From a bacterium (GTDB lineage: Bacteria > Myxococcota > UBA727 > JAUIJE01), in contig JAUIJE010000015.1 in assembly GCA_030431455.1 (NCBI GenBank), positions 124,001-188,000 on the forward strand: a stretch of 64,000 nucleotides of DNA, read 5' to 3'. The notes beneath the pieces were generated by a model, which was not told where the DNA came from, made no database searches, and saw only the letters and a list, made by a program, of their open reading frames with translations. Position 1 is the first letter of the stretch, and the number at the start of each line of letters is the position of its first letter. Positions 8,241-16,292 of the stretch are shown piece after piece. The translations under genes were made by a program, and so were the position numbers.

Positions 8241-9242
8241 ATGACAACTTCTGCAAAGACATGGCCCCTTCGGCTGTCCCCCGCGGTGCCGGCCCTGGCC
8301 GCCGCGCTCGCCCTCGCCGGGGGCCCCGGCTGTTCCGAAGCCCGGGCCGCGCGCACCGGGGCCGCCGGTCTCGTCGTCGACAGCACCTTCTGGTCGCAGT
8401 GGGGCGACGGCAAGGCCGAACTCGCGGGGTACCGCACCAGCTTTCGCCGGTACGGCGCGCTGCGCGAGGGCACCGCGGTCACGGTGTTTGTCACCGAGGA
8501 CTTTTCCAACGCGTTGCGGGTCAAGGCCGACCCCGGCCAGCACCCCGCCAGCGACGTGTTCCCGGTGATGAAGCTCAACCTCGTGCAGGACTTTCAGACC
8601 GGCATCTACGACTACAACTTGATGACCAGCGTGTTCGTGGGGCTCGCCCCCTTCGCCGGCTTGCCCGCGGGGTTCCCCGCCAAGGTCTCGTTCTCGTCGC
8701 AGGAGTGGTGCGGTCACACCTACCAGCAGTGGCTGTTTGACCCCGGGCAGATCCGCAGCACCGGGCACAGCTACTTCGATGGCGAGGCCGACCAAATCCG
8801 TTCACGGGTGGGGCGCGACGATGGCTTCGCCGGCGACGCCCAATGGCATTGGGCGCGCGGGTTCGCCTTGCCCGAGGTCGCGGCCGGCCAAAAGGTCACC
8901 GTGCCTTATCTGCCGCCCCTGCAGACCGAGCGGCTGGAGCACCGCGAGGTGGACTGGACCGTGGCCACCCTCAGCCAAGACGCGGCGCCGGTGACCGTCA
9001 CCGTGCCCGCGGGCACCTTCACCACCGTGGTGCGCCGGGTCCAGACCACCCACGGGCCCGACACCGTGTTCTACGTGGAGCAAGCCGCGCCCCGCCGCAT
9101 CATCAAGTGGACCCAGACCGACGGGGCCGCGGGGGTCCTGCTCGGGAGCAAGCGCCTGCCGTACTGGGAGCTGCACGACAACGGGCACGAGCGGCACCTG
9201 GCCGACATCGGCCTGGCCCCGCCGCCCGCCGCCCCCCGCTGA
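8241..9242 (+). CDS. Secreted protein of unknown function
   Basis: 333 residues from ATG 8241. The N-terminus is a signal peptide (KTWPLRLSPAVPALAAALALA); the following GGPGC is a poor lipobox, so either signal peptidase may act. The mature part is beta-rich with no recognised catalytic triad or metal site; conserved-looking stretches are STFWSQWGDGKAELAGYRTSFRR without the first residues, TVFVTEDFSNALRVKAD and VTVPAGTFTTVVRRVQT, and the last resembles lipocalin-like or DUF3108-type envelope proteins. I do not assign a function. A hairpin with a 7-base stem (9248-9273) lies just after the stop but lacks a T tract. Confidence 0.7.
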   Translation: MTTSAKTWPLRLSPAVPALAAALALAGGPGCSEARAARTGAAGLVVDSTFWSQWGDGKAELAGYRTSFRRYGALREGTAVTVFVTEDFSNALRVKADPGQHPASDVFPVMKLNLVQDFQTGIYDYNLMTSVFVGLAPFAGLPAGFPAKVSFSSQEWCGHTYQQWLFDPGQIRSTGHSYFDGEADQIRSRVGRDDGFAGDAQWHWARGFALPEVAAGQKVTVPYLPPLQTERLEHREVDWTVATLSQDAAPVTVTVPAGTFTTVVRRVQTTHGPDTVFYVEQAAPRRIIKWTQTDGAAGVLLGSKRLPYWELHDNGHERHLADIGLAPPPAAPR

Positions 9243-9311
9243 GCGTCTCCGGGGGTGTGCCTTTTGCCCCGGACATTGTAGCGAGGGGTATGAAAACCCC
9301 CGTGGGCTGCC

Positions 9312-10088
9312 ATGAATGAGCGCAAGCCGGCCGTGAACGGCCGCGATGTGGTCCTTGCCATCCTGTGTTTGGCCGCGGGGGGCGCGGCGATGTCGTTGAT
9401 GTACCTCAAGCTGTTGCAGCCCGACCCCGGCACGGTCATCGACCCCGCCGCGGTGGGGCCCGGGGTGCCGCGGTCGGACGGCAGCTTCGAGGACGCCCTG
9501 CGCGAACGGGCGGCGTTGCGCGCCCGCCTCGACGAGCTCATGCGCGACGAGGCCCGGCAAAGCGCCGCCGCCGCGTACCTCGACGCGCGCGGTCGGCTCG
9601 AAGCGTGCGAACGGGCCATCGACGATCTCACCCAGCACGAGACCGATGAGCTGTTGCGGCCCCCCCCGTCACCGTTCGAACCCATGCCATTCCCCGACGG
9701 CATCAACCCCGTGTACCGCGACGCCCGCGCCCTGCGGTCCCGCACCACCGCGGGCCTGGCCGCGGCCGGGCTCGAGGGTCACGTCGAGGTGGTGGACTGT
9801 TCGGGCTTCCCCTGCATCGTGTCGGGCTGGAGCCTGGCCCCCGACGAGATCTCCGAGGACGAGCTCGAGGAGAAGTGGGCCATCGTCTACACCACCATGG
9901 CCGCGCGGCTGCCCCCCTCGTCGTGGCACGTGGTGGGCGGTGGTCCGCTCCCCCACGGGGCCCCGGGCCGGGCCCGCGCGTTCCATCTCGCGATGTGGCC
10001 CTACGTCGAGGACCCGTCCGCGCTGCGCATCCAAGTGCACCGCCGGGTGCTCGACGCCACCCGCGGGTGGGAGGAGCCGGCGCCATGA
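9312..10088 (+). CDS. Membrane-anchored protein with YPCIV-type domain, paralogue 1
   Basis: 258 residues. One N-terminal membrane helix (about residues 13-33), a charged helical region likely to form a coiled coil (about 55-110), a Pro-rich break, then a C-terminal domain (about 130-255). The domain contains GHVEVVDCSGFPCIVSGW, which matches AHIDDVDCAEYPCIVFGA in the downstream neighbour. The shared pattern is His-x-x-x-Val-Asp-Cys-x-x-aromatic-Pro-Cys-Ile-Val. Two conserved cysteines five residues apart suggest a disulfide or a redox site outside the membrane. Family not recognised. It overlaps the next gene by four bases (ATGA), so both are co-expressed and possibly form a complex. Confidence 0.75.
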   Translation: MNERKPAVNGRDVVLAILCLAAGGAAMSLMYLKLLQPDPGTVIDPAAVGPGVPRSDGSFEDALRERAALRARLDELMRDEARQSAAAAYLDARGRLEACERAIDDLTQHETDELLRPPPSPFEPMPFPDGINPVYRDARALRSRTTAGLAAAGLEGHVEVVDCSGFPCIVSGWSLAPDEISEDELEEKWAIVYTTMAARLPPSSWHVVGGGPLPHGAPGRARAFHLAMWPYVEDPSALRIQVHRRVLDATRGWEEPAP

Positions 10089-11068
10089 CCTTCTTGCGCG
10101 GCATCATCATCTTCGTGATCGGCGCCCTGCTCGCCGCCGCCCTCTGGGAGCAGCAGGAGGGCAAGGAGATCCTGCAAAAGGGGGTCGCCGCCCTCGACGC
10201 GATGCGCGCGGTGCAACAGAGCGAGGAGCAACGGGCGGCGGCGTGGGAGAGCAAAGAGGACGCGCTCACCGACCAGCGGGCCACCTTGCTCCAGGCAGCG
10301 CGGACCGCCCACCAACGGTACGAGGCCGCGTCCGCGGCGCTGCAGGCCGAGACCGATGCAGGGACATTGTCGGCGGCCAAGGCCGCGCAACAAGAGGCGT
10401 TGGCCGCGGTGGAGCAGGCCGAGGCTGCGCTGGCGGCACAGACCCAAGCGGTGTTGCGCCTGCAGCGGCACCGGCGGGTGGAAAAAGAGTCCGCCGCCCT
10501 CCGGCGCCGGCTCACCGCGCTGTTGGGCCGCGACCGGGGCCGGGCCTGGTACGGCGCCCAGACCGCGACCATCACCGAGCAGCTGCGGGTGTGTGAATCC
10601 CTCGCCGACAAGGAGCGCGCCCGCTTGGCCACCCGCGACAAGGTCCCGCCCCAGGGCGTCGCGGCCGAGCCCCCGCCGCGCCTGCCCGAGAAGTTCCAGC
10701 TCCCCATCCTGCGGGAGACGGTGGAGACGGTGATCAAGACCGGCGAGCTCAACGCCCACATCGACGACGTGGACTGCGCCGAGTACCCCTGCATCGTGTT
10801 CGGGGCCGCCGCCGACAAAGAGGCGGTGCGCACCCTGCACGAACAGCTCACCGTCGACTACGCGGGGGCGGCGGTGCACCGCTTGGTCGAGCCGGTGCCC
10901 GGCGACGATGAGGGCTGGTGGTTTGCGTTTGTGGTCCGGCCCTACGAACGGTCCACCGAGAGCTCGGACGTGCTCGTGGCCGCGGATCGGCGGGCCGCGT
11001 TCGAGGCGTTGGGGGCCCGGTTGCGGTACCGCATCCAGCGCTACCGGCAGATGCACCGGGTGCCCTGA
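10085..11068 (+). CDS. Membrane-anchored coiled-coil protein with YPCIV-type domain, paralogue 2
   Basis: 327 residues from ATG 10085. Membrane helix at residues 2-20 (FLRGIIIFVIGALLAAALW), then a long Ala/Gln/Glu/Arg-rich coiled coil (about 25-165), then a domain (about 205-320) holding VDCAEYPCIVFGA, the same Cys-containing motif as in the preceding gene. The pair differs mainly in the length of the coiled coil. The topology fits a periplasmic spacer rod tipped with a small globular domain. No known family was recognised. Confidence 0.75.
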   Translation: MTFLRGIIIFVIGALLAAALWEQQEGKEILQKGVAALDAMRAVQQSEEQRAAAWESKEDALTDQRATLLQAARTAHQRYEAASAALQAETDAGTLSAAKAAQQEALAAVEQAEAALAAQTQAVLRLQRHRRVEKESAALRRRLTALLGRDRGRAWYGAQTATITEQLRVCESLADKERARLATRDKVPPQGVAAEPPPRLPEKFQLPILRETVETVIKTGELNAHIDDVDCAEYPCIVFGAAADKEAVRTLHEQLTVDYAGAAVHRLVEPVPGDDEGWWFAFVVRPYERSTESSDVLVAADRRAAFEALGARLRYRIQRYRQMHRVP

Positions 11069-11081
11069 GCCGCGCTCAGGG
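11063..11081. other. Perfect hairpin spanning two convergent stop codons
   Basis: CCCTGAGC, CGC, GCTCAGGG: an 8-base perfect stem with a 3-base loop that contains the stop codons of both the plus-strand gene ending at 11068 and the minus-strand gene ending at 11076. No T tract follows on either strand, so efficient intrinsic termination is doubtful. Confidence 0.6.
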
Positions 11082-12200
11082 ACTTGACCAGTTGGTGACC
11101 TCGGGCGCGCCGGCGAGATCGATGTCGTAGTGGCCGGTGGCCGCGCTCATCCACGGGGTGTGGTCGGCGGGCACGGTCTCTTTCCACTCGTTGCCGGCCT
11201 CCGCGTGTACCACGTGGGCGGCGAGCCGCAGCTGGGTGGGGCACCCGAGGTCGGCGAGGGCGACCTCGGCCGAGAGGGTGTGCAGGTCGGCCGCGGCGAA
11301 GGTGTCCACCCCGTCGAGCAGGGCGGCGGCCACGTCGGTGAAGCCATTGCCTGGCGTATAAATCGCATTGTACGGTCCGCCGCCGAGGTCGTTGGTTCGG
11401 CGCACCGCGATCACGTGGGTGGGGGTAAAGGAGAGCGCGGCCACCAGGCTGTCGTATTCCTTGCCCGTGGAGGGCACGGGGGTGCCCAGGGGGCCGGTAC
11501 CGGCCTGCACGTACACATGCACAGGTTCGGCCTCGTCTTCGAAGCCCTCGCTCACCATGGTCACGTAGAGATGGTCCGCGTCCCACGCCAGCGCAAACCG
11601 TGAATAGGGCTGGGTCTGCGCCCCCGGGACCAGGGTCTGCCCGGCGGGGAACTTGTTGAAGTCGTCCACCCCGTCGAACGCCACCGTCACCGGCGCCGCC
11701 GGAGACAGGCCGCACCCCGGCCCACCGCCATCGATCACCCCCGCGTCGTCACCGCCGCCATCGATCACCCCCGCGTCGTCGCCGTCTCCGTCTCCGTCGC
11801 CGTCGCCATCTCCGTCCCCGTCCCCGTCCCCGTCGCCGTCGCCGTCGCCGTCTCCATCTCCATCTCCATCTCCATCTCCATCTCCGTCGCCGTCGCCGTC
11901 CCCGTCCCCGTCGCCATCCCCGTCCCCGTCGCCATCCCCGTCACCGTCACCGTCGCCATCCCCGTCCCCGTCCCCGTCGCCATCACCATCCCCGTCGCCG
12001 TCTCCGTCGCCATCTCCGTCGCCATCTCCGTCGCCATCCCCATCTCCGTCGCCGATGGGCAACGTGCCCGCGTCGTCCGGACCCGCGTCCAACCCGGGCG
12101 CCGTCGTCGGACAACCCAAGCTGCCCGCGATCAACCACAGCCACAACAGGCCGGTGCCGGGGATCCACAACCATCGAAGAGCGTACGTCGTCGTTTGCAT
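11076..12200 (-). CDS. Lipoprotein with very long Asp-Gly tether and CBM9-like domain
   Basis: 374 residues. Signal II peptide with lipobox SLGC at about residues 27-30. After a short linker comes an Asp-Gly tract of roughly 90 residues, then two copies of DDAGVIDGGG, then a beta-sandwich-like C-terminal domain of about 200 residues. Its features (VTVAFDGVDDFNKFP, FALAWDADHLYVTMVSEGF, a closing GHYDIDLAG) resemble CBM9-like or DOMON-like ligand-binding domains, in which the 'yvawdadnLYv' strand is typical. Predicted to be a surface lipoprotein on a long stalk. The carbohydrate-binding suggestion is tentative. Confidence 0.78.
   Translation of the reverse strand: MQTTTYALRWLWIPGTGLLWLWLIAGSLGCPTTAPGLDAGPDDAGTLPIGDGDGDGDGDGDGDGDGDGDGDGDGDGDGDGDGDGDGDGDGDGDGDGDGDGDGDGDGDGDGDGDGDGDGDGDGDGDGDGDGDGDGDGDGDGDDAGVIDGGGDDAGVIDGGGPGCGLSPAAPVTVAFDGVDDFNKFPAGQTLVPGAQTQPYSRFALAWDADHLYVTMVSEGFEDEAEPVHVYVQAGTGPLGTPVPSTGKEYDSLVAALSFTPTHVIAVRRTNDLGGGPYNAIYTPGNGFTDVAAALLDGVDTFAAADLHTLSAEVALADLGCPTQLRLAAHVVHAEAGNEWKETVPADHTPWMSAATGHYDIDLAGAPEVTNWSSP
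11778..12053 (-). repeat. Long hexanucleotide tract encoding about 46 Asp-Gly units
   Basis: About 276 bases of GGNGAY hexamers with mixed synonymous variants, the longest such tract in the window. It codes for the stalk of the lipoprotein at 11076-12200. The variants are not one uniform repeat, which limits but does not prevent slippage. Confidence 0.92.
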
Positions 12201-12364
12201 GCCCCGAGCGTACCTGTGACCCGCGGGTTCGCCAACGTGAGCGGTACCTGGGCCAGGACCGAAGAAAAGCCACCCGAATCAAGGCGTTGCCCGCCCCCGC
12301 GAAGGCGAGCGCCGGGGCGCGGACGCGCGCACTACAATGCCCGATTGCGCCCGCGGAGAAACCG

Positions 12365-14452
12365 ATGCCCAAACGAACTGCATGGCTCCTGCTGCTCCTC
12401 CCCTCGGCCACCGCCTGCCCGGCCGCGCGCAGCCCCACCGCCCCCGCCGCGCCCGCCCCCACCGCGATGCTCGACGTGCCCGACGACGCGTTCGACGACC
12501 TCGCCCAACGGGAGTGGGGCTTCACCCCCGGGCGGGATCTCGGCGATGCCCGGGCCCAAGCCGGCATCGACCACGTCTTCGCGGGGGATGCGTTCCGGTT
12601 GCGCATCCCGGTGCAGGTGTTCCGCCGCCAGGCGGAGCGGGGGTTGCTCGACATCTCGCCGCGGTCGTTGTGGATGGTCTACGGCAACCCGCCCTCGCCC
12701 GCGTCCCGGGGCACACGCGGCGACCCCCGGCAAAAGGCCGGCCTCGGCTTGTCGGTGTTTCGCCCCGCGGGCATGAAAAACCCGTACCTCAACTTCAACT
12801 GTTTCGCGTGTCACGCCGGGGTGGTGGCCGGCCAGCTGGTGGCGGGGGTGGGCAACGCCCACGTCGACCACTACGCCCAAGCCCAGCAGCTGTACATCTT
12901 TGACGACGTGAGCGACGGCTACAAAGAGCTCACCAAGGCCGAGCCCACTGCAGATACATTCCGGTCCTACCTTCGCTCCGCCCAAATGAGCGTGCAAAAA
13001 AAACTCGTGGACTCCGCCTTGGGGGCGGAGTTCGGCGTGACCGGGCCGCAGGTCGACGAGGCCATGGCCCACCTGCGCTGGTTCGACAACTACGCCGAGA
13101 CCATCCTCGGCCCCGCCCTGGGCAACGCCTCATCCCGGGGGGACAACCTCGGCCCCTTCCCGGTGTGGAAGCTCATCGCCCGCATGGCCGACCCCGCCAC
13201 CCGCGGGTTCACCGTGGTGGACAATCTCGATCCCGTGCCCCTCGACACCGTCATCGCCCACCGTCTCGAGGCGGTGCACCGGCTGCGGCCCACCGCCGAC
13301 GACACCGGCCGCCCGATGGCGGCCCTGCTCGACGAGTACCTGGTCGACCACCCGCCGGCCCCGCGCGCGCCCACCCGGCGCGATGCCCTGTGGCGCATGC
13401 CCCCGGTGGACCCGGCCCCCTGGTGGCAACGCAAGTACAAGACCAAGTCGTACTGGTACCTCGACACCCTCGCCACCGCGGAGGGGGCGCGGGACTTCGC
13501 CATCAACTTCCACGTGCCCCACCAGGACGCCAACGCGGATTTTCGCCGCCACGCCGCGGTCATCGGCACCGTGCTGCACGCCGCTGCGCGCATGCAAAGC
13601 CCCCCTTACCCCCACCTGGACGACGTCGACTGGACAAAAGTGGAGAGCGGGCGCCGCTACTACAACCGCCGGTGCGCGCAATGTCACGGCACGGTCAAGC
13701 GCCGCCGCGGACACCGCAAGACGGCCCCGCGCTGGGTGCTGCACTACCGGGACCTCAAGGACGAAGCGGGCCAGCCCCTGCGCCCCGACTGTGACATCGT
13801 CGATGTCGGCACCGACCCGGTGTACAGCGACGTGCTCAAGGCGTTCATGCCGTTGGTGGACAAGGCCAACCAGCTGCAGCGTTACTTCGCCGCCGACGGG
13901 CCGGGGGCCGCCCACGGCGTCCCCGCCGACCAGCGCCCGGCGGGCCACAACACCGCCGAGGACGGGTACATGGCTCCGCCCTTGGTGGGCATTTGGGCCT
14001 CTGCCCCGTACCTCCACAACGGGTCGGTCCCGACGTTGCGCGCGCTGTTGGCCAAGCCCCCCGGGCAGCGGCCGGTGGTGTGGGGGCGCAGCTTGCACCC
14101 GGCCCACTACGACTGGCACGACGTGGGTTTGGTCTACGACCAGGTGCCCGCGGACGCGATCCCCCCAAAGCCCCGGGTGTTGGTGGACGTGCTCAAAGCC
14201 GACCCCACCTTCGCCACCCCCGAGGCCATCGCCCACCGTCGCTACTACAACACCCGCGACTTCGGAAAATCCAACCGGGGCCACGGGTTCTTGGTGCCCA
14301 CGGATCGCACCTGCGGGGGAAAGGCCCTCGACGTCGGCGAGCGGGACGGGTCCTGCATCGAGAGCGTGCTCGAGTTCTTGCGGGTGTTGGGCGACGAACG
14401 GGTGGTCCCCGACCAGGCGCGCCACCCCGACTGCCCGGACAATTATGGATAG
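12365..14452 (+). CDS. Secreted dihaem c-type cytochrome (RoxA-like or cytochrome c peroxidase-like)
   Basis: 695 residues from ATG 12365. The N-terminus (RTAWLLLLLPSATAC) is a signal peptide, probably lipoprotein-type. Two haem-binding motifs are present: Cys146-Phe-Ala-Cys-His150 and Cys437-Ala-Gln-Cys-His441. The segment APPLVGIWASAPYLHNGSVPTL is typical of the dihaem peroxidase/rubber-oxygenase superfamily, in which a downstream Met or His ligates haem. The length and haem spacing are nearer to the RoxA rubber oxygenase group, known from some myxobacteria, than to short CcpA peroxidases (about 330 residues). It acts in the periplasm or outside the cell. Substrate unproven. Its 3' end overlaps the convergent regulator by 10 bases. 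Confidence 0.85.
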   Translation: MPKRTAWLLLLLPSATACPAARSPTAPAAPAPTAMLDVPDDAFDDLAQREWGFTPGRDLGDARAQAGIDHVFAGDAFRLRIPVQVFRRQAERGLLDISPRSLWMVYGNPPSPASRGTRGDPRQKAGLGLSVFRPAGMKNPYLNFNCFACHAGVVAGQLVAGVGNAHVDHYAQAQQLYIFDDVSDGYKELTKAEPTADTFRSYLRSAQMSVQKKLVDSALGAEFGVTGPQVDEAMAHLRWFDNYAETILGPALGNASSRGDNLGPFPVWKLIARMADPATRGFTVVDNLDPVPLDTVIAHRLEAVHRLRPTADDTGRPMAALLDEYLVDHPPAPRAPTRRDALWRMPPVDPAPWWQRKYKTKSYWYLDTLATAEGARDFAINFHVPHQDANADFRRHAAVIGTVLHAAARMQSPPYPHLDDVDWTKVESGRRYYNRRCAQCHGTVKRRRGHRKTAPRWVLHYRDLKDEAGQPLRPDCDIVDVGTDPVYSDVLKAFMPLVDKANQLQRYFAADGPGAAHGVPADQRPAGHNTAEDGYMAPPLVGIWASAPYLHNGSVPTLRALLAKPPGQRPVVWGRSLHPAHYDWHDVGLVYDQVPADAIPPKPRVLVDVLKADPTFATPEAIAHRRYYNTRDFGKSNRGHGFLVPTDRTCGGKALDVGERDGSCIESVLEFLRVLGDERVVPDQARHPDCPDNYG

Positions 14453-15144
14453 CCGGGGGTGATGCGGTCCCGCTCGCGCATGGTGCGCACGTAGTCGTCC
14501 AGGGTGTAGGGGGCGGTGTCGGGGAACGCGTCCGCGAGCACGGTCACGTCGGCGATGCGGTCGAGGCGAAAGTTGCGGTGGGCCTGGCGCAGGTCGCACC
14601 ACGCCCCCAGCGTCCAGGTCGCGCCCCAGAAGTACAGGCCCAGCGGGCAGAGCCGCCGCTGGGTGGGCACGTCGTGCTTGTCCCGGTACGCGACCTCCAC
14701 CCGGTGCCGGTCGACAATGGCATTGCGCAAGGCCCCGAGGTGCTCACTGCCGGCCAACGGGGAAAAGCGCATCGCGAACATCCGGGTGTCGTCGAGCCGG
14801 GCCTTGACGTTGTCGGGCACCACCGCGTGGGCCTTGTCGATGACCTTTTGGGCCGCGCGCGACAGCTCGGGGTCCGAGAAGCGCTGGACCATGCGCGCCC
14901 CGAGCACCAGGGCCTCGATTTCGTCCTCGGTGAACATCAGCGGTGGCAGGTCGAACCCCGGGCGCAGGCGGTAGCCCACCCCCGCTTCGCCGAGGATGGG
15001 CACCCCGCTGCGCTCGAGGTCGCGGATGTCGCGGTAGACGGTGCGTTCGCTGACTTCACAGAGTTCGGCGAGCTGGGCCGCGGTGATGAACGTCCGCCGC
15101 CGCAGGGCCATCACGATCTGAAACAGGCGGTCCGCGCGTCGCAC
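14443..15144 (-). CDS. YafY-type transcriptional regulator with HTH and WYL domains
   Basis: 233 residues. N-terminal winged HTH (ADRLFQIVMALRRRTFITAAQLAELCEVSERTVYRDIRDLE, seen as two adjacent helices at about residues 18-42), then a GYRLRPGFDLPPLMFTEDE linker and a WYL-type sensor domain (about 130-215: VEVAYRDKHDVPTQRRLCPLGLYFWG). This is the common YafY/DeoR-like architecture. It lies 19 bases after the VOC gene and is probably co-transcribed with it, a frequent pair in which the regulator controls its own operon. An inverted repeat at 15602-15625 upstream of the operon is a candidate site. Confidence 0.9.
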   Translation of the reverse strand: MRRADRLFQIVMALRRRTFITAAQLAELCEVSERTVYRDIRDLERSGVPILGEAGVGYRLRPGFDLPPLMFTEDEIEALVLGARMVQRFSDPELSRAAQKVIDKAHAVVPDNVKARLDDTRMFAMRFSPLAGSEHLGALRNAIVDRHRVEVAYRDKHDVPTQRRLCPLGLYFWGATWTLGAWCDLRQAHRNFRLDRIADVTVLADAFPDTAPYTLDDYVRTMRERDRITPGYP

Positions 15145-15163
15145 CGCGCCATCATACCCCTGC

Positions 15164-15544
15164 TCAGGCGTCGTCGATGACGTGGAAGTAGTCGAGTACC
15201 ACCCCGCACGGGTCTTGGATGTGAAAACTGCGCCAACCCCAGGGCTTGTCCGACGGTGGGGTCAGGGGTTCGAGCTTGGCCTTCTGCAGCGCCTCCCACA
15301 GCGCGTCGCAGTCCGGGGTGGGCACGCTCACCACCGCGCCTTGCCCGCCGTAGGCGGGGAGGGGCGCGGCCGCGCGGGTGGTCATGAAGCACAGCTCGGG
15401 GCCACCCCGGTATTGGACCTGGAGGTAGTCGGGGCTTTGATGGCTCAGCGTCCACCCCGAGCGGTCGACGTAGAACGCGCGCAGGCGCTCGAGATCGTCG
15501 GTGATGTAGAGCGGAAACAGCTTGTCAGGGTTTTGTGGGGTCAT
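15164..15544 (-). CDS. VOC-superfamily (glyoxalase-like) protein
   Basis: 126 residues; the start has GGAG seven bases upstream. It shows the VOC fold pattern: LFPLYITDDLERLRAFYVD at the first beta-alpha unit and WGWRSFHIQDPCGVVLDYFHV at the last, with a Glu-to-Asp change at the usual final metal-ligand position. VOC proteins bind metal and small electrophilic or xenobiotic molecules. Substrate unknown. First gene of the operon with the WYL regulator. Confidence 0.87.
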   Translation of the reverse strand: MTPQNPDKLFPLYITDDLERLRAFYVDRSGWTLSHQSPDYLQVQYRGGPELCFMTTRAAAPLPAYGGQGAVVSVPTPDCDALWEALQKAKLEPLTPPSDKPWGWRSFHIQDPCGVVLDYFHVIDDA

Positions 15545-15601
15545 GGACGTCTCCTCGACGCGTCGGCGCCGTCAAAAAGGAAAGTCCACTGTGCCCGGGG
15601 C

Positions 15602-15625
15602 CTCCTGACACCGTGCTGTCAGGAG
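15602..15625. promoter_or_regulatory. Perfect 9-base inverted repeat upstream of the VOC-WYL operon
   Basis: CTCCTGACA, six-base spacer, TGTCAGGAG. It sits 58 bases before the VOC start codon and 24 bases after the end of the DUF4920 gene. It could be an operator for the WYL regulator or a terminator of the DUF4920 gene. The nearest T-rich run on the minus strand is about 18 bases beyond the stem, which favours an operator. Confidence 0.4.
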
Positions 15626-15648
15626 ACTTGGCCGGCCGCGCCGGCGTC

Positions 15649-16221
15649 TCAGTTGGTGGCTTTTGGCGGGTGCATCTCGAGCCCCGCGGCCACCAAGCGC
15701 ACCTCGTGTTTGATCGGCTTGGCGTTGGGGTCGCCGCTGTCTTTGGCGAGGTGGGCCGCTTCCTCGTCGGACAGCGTCTTCACCTCGAACAGCCCCTCCA
15801 CCACCGCGCGTTTGCCCTTGGCGTCTTGGGGGACAAAAAAGCCGTAGTCCTGGGCGGTGATGCGAATCTTGTGCGCGGGCTCGTCGCCGGTGAGCATCCA
15901 CCAGCAGCCCTTTTTGGCGCACACCTGGTCGACGGTGCCGGCGATTTTGACCGACTTCTTGTCGTACTTGGTCGGGTCCTGCATGCAGGTCGCGACGGTG
16001 AGCGGCGCGTTTTTGTCGAGGGGGGTGCCCCGCCGGACGACGCCGTCCTGGTCGACTTGGTCGCGGTCGGCCGGGGTCGTGCCCTTGGCTTGCATGGCCG
16101 GGGCCTTGGCCGGTTGCGACGCGGGGGCTTTGGCCACGGTGGCGTCGGGGGCCGGGGCGGCGGTGGATGCCTCACACGCGGTGAGGGCGACCAACGAACA
16201 AATCACGACGAGCTTTTGCAT
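15649..16221 (-). CDS. DUF4920 lipoprotein
   Basis: 190 residues. Lipobox ALTAC at residues 12-16, a low-complexity Ala/Pro/Lys linker to about residue 50, then a beta-rich domain with the pattern KIAGTVDQVCAKKGCWWML and the following ITAQDYGFFVPQDAKGKRAVVEGLFEV. That pattern (VxxVCxKKGCWM...DYxFFVPxDxxGK) is the hallmark of DUF4920 proteins, small periplasmic or outer-membrane lipoproteins of unknown role with an OB-like fold. The two Cys may bind metal or form a disulfide. Confidence 0.85.
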   Translation of the reverse strand: MQKLVVICSLVALTACEASTAAPAPDATVAKAPASQPAKAPAMQAKGTTPADRDQVDQDGVVRRGTPLDKNAPLTVATCMQDPTKYDKKSVKIAGTVDQVCAKKGCWWMLTGDEPAHKIRITAQDYGFFVPQDAKGKRAVVEGLFEVKTLSDEEAAHLAKDSGDPNAKPIKHEVRLVAAGLEMHPPKATN

Positions 16222-16263
16222 GGGGACCTCGAATCAGTCCCCTGGTTGTAGGGGGCCGGGCCC

Positions 16264-16292
16264 AAAAAGCAACCCGGCGCGGTCAGCGCCGG
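16264..16292 (-). terminator. Intrinsic terminator of the MYXO-CTERM gene
   Basis: On the minus strand CCGGCGC, TGACC, GCGCCGG (7-base perfect stem) followed five bases later by TTTTT. The loop contains the TGA stop of the gene ending at 16283. Confidence 0.6.

Noticed and set aside
9248-9273. Hairpin TCCGGGG...CCCCGGA after the 8241 gene as a terminator.
   Set aside because: The loop is 12 bases and no T tract follows, so I did not call it a terminator.
11778-12053. Array-like repeat that could be taken for a CRISPR locus.
   Set aside because: The unit is six bases without spacers and lies in a coding frame.
11653-12219. Long Pro-Ser repeat frames opposite the Asp-Gly tracts (also at 7049-7243, 21079-21270, 30610-30749, 50421-50550).
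   Set aside because: They are the antisense reading of the Asp-Gly coding hexamers. The sense frames have lipoboxes, ribosome sites and downstream domains; the antisense frames do not.
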